A stretch of DNA of 64,000 nt from Phoronis australis (taxonomy: Eukaryota; Phoronida; Phoronidae). Every line of letters starts with the position of its first letter. Positions within the stretch are counted from its first letter, which is position 1. Where the stretch lies: the NCBI GenBank assembly GCA_002633005.1, contig NMRA01000121.1, positions 794,897-858,896 on the forward strand, in the 5' to 3' direction. Below, one piece after another: positions 56,999-64,000 of the stretch. The translations under genes were made by a program, and so were the position numbers. Under the pieces are notes generated by a model. The model was not told where the DNA came from, searched no databases, and saw nothing but the letters and a program-made list of their open reading frames with translations.

Positions 56999-59900
56999 CT
57001 GAAAATTACCGCAAAATTTAGAAAATGAAATAAAAAATTGACTCCGTAGGTCACAACAAAATTCTGTTACTTAATTCAATCAGCGGACATATCGGAGTGG
57101 TTAGGCTCTGCCTAAAATGATTGCACCTGGTTGACCAAAATATTATATCATTCTGCACATTTTAAGACGTCCTATCTCACCTGCCTTCTTATAAAAATTC
57201 TACCTCTGAATACGGTATAAATGTGGGATAGACATTTCGTATTTTCTTCCCGCAGACGCCAGTGTGTGCCATGCCTAATGTATATTCATAAGCAGAGAAT
57301 TTCGGCTAAACAAAAGTTCTATTCTGATTTCAGAAAATGCGTTGTTTGAGATTGTAAGAACGCTTCGAAACTGAAGCTAAATTCGTCTGATTATTAGACT
57401 TCATCGACAGCAACACAGCAAGGATGGTGTACATCAAGGTCGCGTACCGTAGCTCGAATACATACATCTGCGGCGAAAGATCTTTGACCCTGTGTATCCC
57501 TGATCATGACGTATGTCCCATAATTCAACATTCCATTCTCACCGACCAATACTAATTAATGGACGTCATTTGATGCCGCAAGTAAGTTACTGGCGAAAAA
57601 ATCGGAAATCACTCGCGTGATTTTACGCGGTTACTGCGTGATCTAGCTTTTCTCACCATAAACTTGGTCTACGGAACGCACCCTTCTTATGTACAGAAGT
57701 CAGGTTATCCCAATAGCCATGTCTCAAACTTGATTGAAGGACAGGCAACGTGTCTCATTGAGTTCTGTAAAAACTACTCACTGGCATCAAAGCCGGCGTT
57801 GTCCAGTTTATTGGACAAGTCGAGATACGCGTTCTTGTCCGCCTTTTGGTAATCCTCTTGGTCCTAGAGAAGCAGAGTGAAGCAAAACATACTTGCAAAG
57901 GGATGAATTGTAACTTTTGATATTAAAAATATAGTATAAATTTAGGTTCCCATTTAAAGATGTTCTTGATCATCAGCAATTATTATAATATAACGACTTG
58001 GTCTACCTGATCAGTGTGAATGTTCAATGACAAAACTGTGGTTCTAAATTAGGACAAGTGCATTGAATTGCGTCAGTGCTAACTTTTGATTTAGACCACT
58101 TACCGCCTTATTTAGACCACTTACCGCCTTAATATTTAGACCACTTACCGTCTTATTTTGATGACAAGTGATTTATGGGTTTGTAAAAAGAGCTGGCAGT
58201 TCCCTTTTTCTTGAGACAATACACCGTACATAAAATAACACACTGTGACCGCCAACTAACACATCCTAGTCTCGAGCTACAAGGAACTGCCAGTCATGAC
58301 ATTACCTCCAGTTTGACTACAAAAACAGTTTGAGACCAATTTCAGACCGTAGAGTCGTCTAAACATGCTGAACATTCTTACCAAATATGTAGGGTATCCG
58401 CAGCACAGGTGAATGGTCTTTGTCACGTGACTGTCGACACCCTAGGTTTCGGAAAGAAAATAACATTTGTATAGGAGCATAGCAATTACTTTGTTACTTT
58501 GCAAAATAATTTATTATAGAGATAGACTTGGAATTTGTTGTATATAAATGGTCATTTTTTTCTGCTTCGTGGGAAAAGGTTTATTTTGAAGACTGCCATA
58601 TAAACTACAGAGTGAATTATAAACGAAGCGAAACAGACCAGTGAGACGGTTACGCTGCATTTCGACCGGCCTGTTTAGTTGTAACTTTAAACATATTTCG
58701 ATTTCTTAACAAAAGAGTCTAAGCCAACAGCTGATTTGGAAGTGATCACACGGAATGGTCCTTCTGATGTCACCTGACTAGACCTATTTTTAAATGGAAT
58801 TGTAGTGCGCGCCACATTTCAGGGTTGGCCAACTCCAATGAAATCAACGATATTCCTACGCGTTTCGCGACCTGTTGGGTTCAGTGCTGTAGTGGGGCGT
58901 AGGCGCACGTAGGCGAAGCCAACCACCTTTTGGCATTTGAACGTAGCGCCTACGCACCGTAAGTTACGTTCAGTGCTCAAGGTGATACGGTGGGCTTTGG
59001 GCGCCTACTTACCTGTAATTTTACCACTGCAGCACTGGTTGGGTTCGCATGTTCTTGGTAAAAGAAAACAAGTCCTATCGTGGTGAGGAAATGTTCGAGT
59101 CAGAGCTTATAAGAGAAAAATGTCAATTCGATTGTAGATTTTTATTCTGTGATACAAGGAGATATGCAGCTTTAACTGGAATGAAAATGACAAGAAACCA
59201 CGTGACAGAAGATAGGTTTGGTAGATGTCTGAGATGTTGATATATTTCCTGCAATCTGTTGGAATGCGATTTTGAGAATATTGCAGCAGGCGAGTTTTGA
59301 TTTGTTGCAGAGCAAAGAATGACAGCAAATCGCAGGAAAAACACTCGCCTGTGAGGCTAGCTTAAGACACTGTTCTTGAAAGTGTTTGTCATTCCTTTTC
59401 ATTTTTACCGAAAACCACGACTTTCGTAGAAATTCGTAGAGTGTGATCGAGTAGACAGCTGACAAAGGAACGTTTCCATGGTCTACGTTCGTAAACGCCT
59501 CAGACTTTCCGTGAGATAAATTTATATACACTGTACCTCAAAACACTTGGCTAAGTCGTCAATGCCGTAGTCAAGAGCGACCTCTGGTAGACGTACTAGC
59601 AACGGCTCGTCAATCTGAATATGTTGGCAACCAGCCTTTGAAAGGGCAACGACTTCGCGATTGATGAGCGTCACCAAAGTTTTGTTCAGTTCTTTGTCAT
59701 TGTGGTAAAAGTCATCTGGAGGGAAAAGAAATTTTTAGAAATAGACCGCTGTTGCGTTGATGCTAATGAGATGCAAATCTTAACATTCGATTAAGACAAT
59801 TTCTGAATCTTGAAGAATAAAATTTCATATGAGTATTTTAGTTTGTGCATGTGTTCAAGACTGAGTCTTATCTATCTGTGTCAGTCACAACAAAACACAT

Positions 59901-62900
59901 TTTCTCTGTGTCACCAGGTGGCGAAACCAGCTCGACCACGAGTTAATGGCTCACTAAGAATTGAAACAAAACGTCGCCGAAAATCGAAGGCACTTCGTGA
60001 GTCCACTTGAAAAAAGTTTGGCAAAAAGACAGTTTTCTAAGAAGGGAAGCAGAAGAAATGAAGCCCAGTTATCAAAAGCAAAAGTGATCGCTTAGCAATG
60101 CTTTCGACGTCCGATATTACATTGTCGTGCTTTTCATGAACATACCGCATGTGGTACCACGTTGAGACAACACTGACCAGATAACAGTAAGATTATATAC
60201 CCTAAGTGTTGGCTTACGGTCAGGAGTAAATGCATTTTCTAGTATGAGATCCAAACATTGCGCACCAGTGTAATGCAATGTCATCGTATCTTCTCCGAAA
60301 CAAATTTTAAGTTATTTTTAGAGACTGTGAGACTGCGTTAATGTCAAGTTGTGCGCCTTCCCAATGACACGGATTACGTTGAATGGTTTTGACTGGACTT
60401 TATTAAGCAGAGTTCAATTTCGAACGCGTTTTTGCGATAAGGAAGCAATTTTATCGGGTCGGCGAAAAGTTCACAGTACACGCGCGCTCTCGGCGCACAA
60501 GTCCCTTGAAGCTCATCCCGATTCCTTCCAATTTGTATGATGAGAAAATAGCATTTTATCCTCGTCTACACTGTTTAGACAGGCATTTCGTAGACCCAAG
60601 GCATTACCCATGCACTTGCGATGAGAAATCTTCCCTTATGGAGCGGAAACAATGAATTTTCTCCATAATTCAACATTCCAACCCAACTGACCATTCATTT
60701 CAGTGATCCCGCCATTTTGCTGGGCTACACTAGTATAGATGTCCAGCACACTCGCGAAACACTTGGTTTTCAATTGCGTGATTTAGCGTGGTTTTCGGTG
60801 TGATCTCGCTTTTCGCGCAAGAGACTACGGAAAGCGCCACTGAACTGATCACCCGAAACTTATTGCTGTAGTGAGAGAGTTGCGTTCAGGGCAGCACCAC
60901 GTGCATGTAGTGAGGGAAACCACGGCGAAACCATAAGCCTAAATAGACATTTTAAAGGCGAAGGCAACCTTTTTCCATGTCATTTTGAGCTAAAATAAGG
61001 TTGGTTTGTTATCCTAGACATATTTTCCACTTAATTACAGCTTTTCGTAATTTTATTAATTACTCGCCCGCTCTTCCGGAAGTGACGTTTTAGGAGGCAA
61101 GCATTTCGCGCTTATTTCTTTTCATATAGTCTGACTGTGAGAGCTGCCGAGTCAGTCATTGTTCTACCTCGGTTGTGTTAAGTTCCGTCATCGTTTGCTT
61201 TCATTAACTAGTCAGTCAATATGCCACACTGTTGCTGCGTACCAGGATATACTAATTATCGCCTCACGCGCGCTTTGGGAGTACCTTTGCATCGCTTTCC
61301 GATGGATGACACACTTCGCCGTACTTGGCTCGTTCGTGTGAAGAACGCAGCGTTACCCGTCCACTTAACGCACAAAGCAGTGGAGAATTACCGTGTGTGT
61401 GGGAAGCACTTTCTGCCGTCCGATTACGAAAGGGATTTGTACGCTGAACTTATGAAGGACCCTGCGAAACAACGTCTGAAGAAGGTTGTCATTCCGTCTG
61501 TGTTGATTCCCGGCAGTGCCCCGTCGCCACCCTCGAGACGTGCGTATTTGAAGCGAGAAGCCTCGCGAGCTGTGGCCAGTACAGTGACTGGAGTCAGTGG
61601 GGGCACTTCATCTAGTGTCACCCGTGCCTCCGAACGTACCCCCAGAGCGTGCAATTCCTGGAACCAGTAGTGATTCGCTCTGGGCTGTTTTCTCCAGCAC
61701 AGAGCCTCTAAGCAGCCCTACAGCGATATTGAGTAGTGGGAGTGATTACAGGCTCAGTTCGACACCCAGTGAAGAGGACAGTTCGTCGTCCAGTGAACAG
61801 ATCGGTGAGCCAAACTTTGATAAGTTTATTGTGGACTTTTCTAAAGTGTTGAAGCTATTTAGAAGGTATCAGGTGTGTGGCGAGAGAGTCACACGACACG
61901 ATGTAAGCAGTTTGGGTGCTCATGTCACCATCCAGTGGGAGTGTGTCGCGGGACACTCTGGCAAGTGGGACAGTTGTTCCTCTGTCCGTGGTATGCCGAA
62001 AGTCCACTTAACCATGTCCAGTCTTGGCCTCGTCGAACTCTGAACAGCACAAGCATTCCATTGAGGTAGGCATAACAACGCACACAGTGCATAATTTGCA
62101 CCAAGATGTGTCACCACGTCTGTCCTCAGTAGCCGCCTCGTTTCTCTCAACAGCTGCCTGTGCCTGGGCGTACTCCGCCTCGTTATACTCGGGCTCAAAC
62201 CCACCCACTGAATGTCCGTGAAAAAATTCCTTGTCACCACTGCTGTAAAAAAGGTCTCCGTCACTCACACTACTGTCACTGTGATTCGGGTCACCGACTC
62301 CAGCCATTTTCAGCTTACAACACACTAAACAATCCCTAAATCCAACGTAGATGAGTTCTCTACTAACCTATCTTGCCGCAGAATACTCGCCGATAGAAAG
62401 TGGTGGCGACAATTGTTGAAAAACAGCACAAAACAAAAGTAGAATAGAACAGATTCGCACGGTAAAGTCAACGCAAAACCAAGTGGCGGGAAACGCTTGC
62501 CTCCTAAAACGTCACTTCCGGAGTAGCGGACGAGTAATCTATAAAATTACGAAAAGCTGTAAGTAAGGGGAAAATATGTCTAGGATAACCAACCAACCTC
62601 ATTTTAGCTCAAAATGACATGGAAAAAGGTTGCCTTTGCCTTTAAGAGATAAGAAACGTGGTGAATTTTGTCCCATTTTCCCAAGTGTCAAGGTGCTAAC
62701 CCGTTACTGGAAATTCGGCTGCACCTGATTGACTGGTAAGGATGGATTAACAGTTTTAAAAGTCAGAAATCGTTATTTAGAACCAATCTGATGTCTTAAC
62801 CGGTTGACCCGGCGGAACCGACGAAGTCAATCAAGTGTACCGGTTATGTAAGAACATTCTTTGAAATCATACCCTTCTTCCATTTCTGTTGATGCTGGTC

Positions 62901-63837
62901 TCAGCGCAGGGTTCACTTGAAGGTCGCACAATTTCCAGTCAATAAAAAACCTTGGGCTGACAATTTCTCAAAGAAGCCGTTTGAAATTTGCCTCAAGTAA
63001 AGAAACAAATATTACCTGCAGTTGAATTTATAATCGTCATGGGCCCCGGAATGGTATATTTGACAGGCTTGGCGCTTACTGACTGAGTCCGCTTCCACTC
63101 TTCCGCGCACCATGGAGTGTTGTTTGCGTGAGCTAGTACGCCTCGAATTGTTGGTACGTATGAGTAACAGGCACCGTTTCGGTATACTTTGTACGTGGGT
63201 TTTGTAAAGTCAAAGTTTTTGAGTTGTCTGCTGCAAAACAATACGTAAAACAGTGAATGTTGGAAACTGCCAGTAACGGGCCGATCTTTCTGTGAACATC
63301 ATAATTGGCCTTACTGTACATGTAGGTCTACACACGACTCATTTTTGGGTTAGGGAAACTTCAAAATCCAGACGAACCAAATCGTTAACAGGGAAAAAGA
63401 TACCTGAGGCTACCTAAACTTGATCCCTCCCACGACGGATGTCATCTCCTTGGAACGTATTACGGATGGCTGTTCAAGATGGTTGTCAGGCCTATGGAAA
63501 GCCAACATTTCCTTTTTTTAAGTCATTTTAGTCAATTTCGCATACTTTGCTCACTATAAAAGGTATTTTAGTAGATTTTTACAAAAATGAAACCCTGCAA
63601 GTATGACGTAGTGCGCTCCCAAAATGTCAACCGGTCAGAGTAAGTGGTGTTCTCTCGGAAATGAAAATCTCTGTGACTGCAACGTAGTTCGCTCCTCAGT
63701 ATAAAATGCAAATACTTACCAGAAATGATAGATGTAGTTCTCCCTCGCCATTTCACCGTCGGTGACGACATCAATACCAATATTTGCCTGTGTCTTTAGG
63801 CAGTCGCTCATCGCACGTTCCACCAGTGCGTTTGTTT
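56736..63837 (-). CDS. Cobalamin-independent methionine synthase-like (MetE C-terminal fold), 5' end missing
   Basis: Six minus-strand exons in order: 63837-63720, 63230-63016, 59715-59537, 58441-58382, 57863-57782 and 56998-56736 (TAG at 56738-56736). Every junction is GT-AG and phase-compatible, giving about 305 C-terminal residues. Landmarks: DVVTDGEMARENYIYHFCR; a KYTIPGPMTI block; CQHIQIDEPLL; TIHLCCGYP, with the His-x-Cys zinc-ligand pair; FDAISLEDAHRHNDL; and LAVAPDCGLG, with the final zinc-ligand Cys. This is the catalytic barrel of the UROD/MetE-like superfamily, which moves a methyl group to a thiol with zinc. All the zinc ligands I can identify are present, so it is probably active. 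The N-terminus lies right of the window. Whether it makes methionine from a folate donor or uses another methyl donor cannot be read from this part. The Kolobok-type element at 60956-62641 sits in its largest intron. Confidence 0.9.
57782..57863 (-). CDS. MetE-like exon
   Basis: 82 bp, acceptor TTCTCTAG, donor GCCA|GTGAGT. It encodes DQEDYQKADKNAYLDLSNKL and DNAGFDA. The plus-strand frame over 57664-57852 is antisense to it. Confidence 0.9.
58085..58160. repeat. Short tandem repeat, 3 copies of TTTAGACCACTTACCGCCTTA
   Basis: About 22-25 bp units in a MetE-like intron (58085-58158), the last with one substitution. Confidence 0.85.
58382..58441 (-). CDS. MetE-like exon with zinc-ligand motif
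   Basis: A 60-bp microexon-sized piece, phase 0 at both ends, acceptor AACCTAG, donor TTG|GTAAGA. It encodes GVDSHVTKTIHLCCGYPTYL; His and the first Cys of HLC correspond to zinc ligands. Confidence 0.9.
58442..59536. other. MetE-like intron, nothing recognised
   Basis: Overlapping minus-strand frames at 59107-59531 lie immediately 3' of the exon at 59537 and are not supported by homology. Confidence 0.45.
59537..59715 (-). CDS. MetE-like exon
   Basis: 179 bp, acceptor CCCTCCAG, donor GAG|GTACAG. It encodes DFYHNDKELNKTLVTLINRE, then CQHIQIDEPLLVRLPE. The IDEP motif contains the conserved acidic residue of the barrel. Confidence 0.92.
59716..60955. other. MetE-like intron, nothing recognised
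   Basis: No domain, RNA gene or clear repeat was seen up to the TTAA that flanks the transposon. Confidence 0.45.
60956..61110 (+). repeat. Kolobok-type element, left terminal inverted repeat
   Basis: Pairs with 62488-62641. Differences are few (for example AGGCGAAGG/AGGCAAAGG, TTGGTTTGTT/TTGGTTGGTT and CGCCCGCTCTTCC/CGTCCGCTACTCC). The innermost shared block is GTGACGTTTTAGGAGGCAAG, which contains a CRE-like TGACGT. Confidence 0.9.
61221..62043 (+). pseudogene. THAP-domain transposase fragment (Kolobok-type), frameshifted
   Basis: ATG at 61221 begins MPHCCCVPGY, then HRFPMDD, RRTWLVRV and YRVCGKHF, the core of a THAP DNA-binding zinc finger (C...C...C-x2-H). The second zinc ligand, normally Cys at about residue 10, is Tyr, so the finger is probably damaged. 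The first frame stops at 61668. The reading continues in another frame from about 61600, through a Ser-rich linker to KFIVDFSKVLKLFRRYQVCG and WECVAGHSGKWDS, matching the Cys/His segment that follows the THAP domain in Kolobok transposases. The DDE catalytic part is absent. A frameshift lies between about 61560 and 61650. Confidence 0.75.
62008..62307 (-). CDS. Transposon ORF with P2X7-ballast (zinc-coordinating Cys) motif, truncated
   Basis: The frame starts at MAGVGDPNHSDSSVSDGD (ATG at 62307-62305; an upstream in-frame ATG would add six residues). It is acidic and Ser-rich at first, then ends in WCKLCTVCVVMPTSMECLCC followed by SE. This W-C-x2-C-x2-C...MPT...EC.CC.E series is the signature of the cytoplasmic C-terminal 'ballast' domain of P2X7 receptors and of related invertebrate proteins. 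The rest of the domain (further Cys/His) is missing, because the frame runs into the deletion junction and stops after about ten unrelated residues. It is not a P2X receptor: no channel or transmembrane part is present. Its role in the transposon is unknown. Confidence 0.7.
   Translation of the reverse strand: MAGVGDPNHSDSSVSDGDLFYSSGDKEFFHGHSVGGFEPEYNEAEYAQAQAAVERNEAATEDRRGDTSWCKLCTVCVVMPTSMECLCCSEFDEAKTGHG
62488..62641 (+). repeat. Kolobok-type element, right terminal inverted repeat
   Basis: The inverse of 60956-61110, ending GGTTGCCTTTGCCT directly before TTAA. Confidence 0.9.
63016..63230 (-). CDS. MetE-like exon
   Basis: 215 bp, acceptor TTTTGCAG, donor GCAG|GTAATA. The acceptor choice is fixed by frame: using the AG three bases later would create TGA. 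It encodes RQLKNFDFTKPTYKVYR and the PVKYTIPGPMTI substrate-pocket block. Confidence 0.9.
63720..63837 (-). CDS. MetE-like exon (first in window)
   Basis: 118 bp, acceptor TGTGCAG, donor TTCTG|GTAAGT. It encodes ETNALVERAMSDCLKTQA and VVTDGEMARENYIYHF, with the family TDGE motif. It needs an earlier exon for its first codon. Confidence 0.88.
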
Positions 63838-64000
63838 CTGCACACAAAGGAATAGTATACGAATTTACCAGTTATACAATGAAATCGGAAATATGTAATG
63901 ACGAGATAGCTGTATTTCAATTTGTTAGCAGCATTTACACTGGCTGCACTTGATTGACTTCGCCGGTTTCGCGGGGTCAATCAGCGAAGACGTCTGATTC
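63838..64000. other. MetE-like intron at right edge
   Basis: It lies 5' of the first visible MetE-like exon; the remaining exons are beyond the window. The short frames on both strands here have no support. Confidence 0.5.

Larger units (their letters stand above)
60956..62641 (+). mobile_element. Kolobok-type DNA transposon with THAP and P2X7-ballast-like ORFs
   Basis: 1686 bp, flanked by TTAA at 60952-60955 and 62642-62645. The terminal inverted repeats are about 154 bp (60956-61110 and 62488-62641) and over 90% identical by eye, starting AGGCGAAGGCAACC and AGGCAAAGGCAACC. TTAA target site, AGG terminus and a THAP-domain transposase are the known hallmarks of the Kolobok superfamily. Inside are a plus-strand transposase fragment (61221-62043) and a convergent minus-strand ORF (62307-62008). 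The two meet near 62010-62045 with both 3' ends missing, so the catalytic domain has been lost by internal deletion and the copy depends on others for movement. Confidence 0.85.

Noticed and set aside
62008-62307. A P2X purinergic receptor gene
   Set aside because: Only the cytoplasmic Cys motif is present; there is no channel domain or membrane segment, and the frame lies inside a transposon with TIRs.

Overview
The window is animal (metazoan) nuclear DNA. Genes are split by GT-AG introns, coding density is low, and most of the sequence is transposon-derived. The gene content (a SYNCRIP/hnRNP R orthologue, a MetE-like enzyme that vertebrates lack, Kolobok-type and hAT-like elements, a Gypsy-type gag) fits a marine invertebrate such as a non-vertebrate deuterostome or a lophotrochozoan. 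I cannot assign a species from the sequence alone. It is a draft assembly: there is one 216-base gap (37447-37662) and seven single Ns, at least two of which sit exactly at junctions of long direct duplications that look like unmerged haplotypes.

Layout. (1) 1-26760, minus strand: an hnRNP Q/R (SYNCRIP) gene. Seven coding exons (26595-26758 down to 2922-3095) encode the acidic N-terminal domain and all three RRMs, about 403 residues. The C-terminal part lies beyond the left edge. Its introns hold a perfect 36-bp satellite, an 843-bp tandem duplication, two oppositely oriented TTAA-flanked Kolobok-like elements, tRNA-like repeats, a long-inverted-repeat transposon and, on the opposite strand, a broken multi-exon gene of a Cys/His-rich family (7750-12970). 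The last exon of that broken gene lies between two head-to-head arrays of about 140-bp modules, each carrying a CTCF-like core. (2) 26955-38530: transposon-rich intergenic DNA, with a 1.8-kb long-TIR element, a decayed Gypsy-type gag/protease on the minus strand, hAT-like G/C-rich short elements, a TA-flanked 1.9-kb element and a foldback element. (3) 38540-47770: no gene recognised. (4) 47774-54549, plus strand: an unrecognised two-exon gene (437 aa, low complexity). Its 5' coding exon is partly duplicated at 50752-50953 as part of a 2.3-kb direct duplication. (5) 56736-63837, minus strand: six exons of a cobalamin-independent methionine synthase-like (MetE C-terminal fold) gene whose 5' end lies beyond the right edge.

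The most interesting object is a 1686-bp TTAA-flanked transposon at 60956-62641, inside an intron of the MetE-like gene. It has about 154-bp terminal inverted repeats, a THAP-domain transposase fragment on the plus strand and, convergent to it, an ORF with the Cys-rich motif of the P2X7 receptor 'ballast' (zinc-coordinating cysteine domain). This links the origin of that receptor domain with a Kolobok-type transposon.
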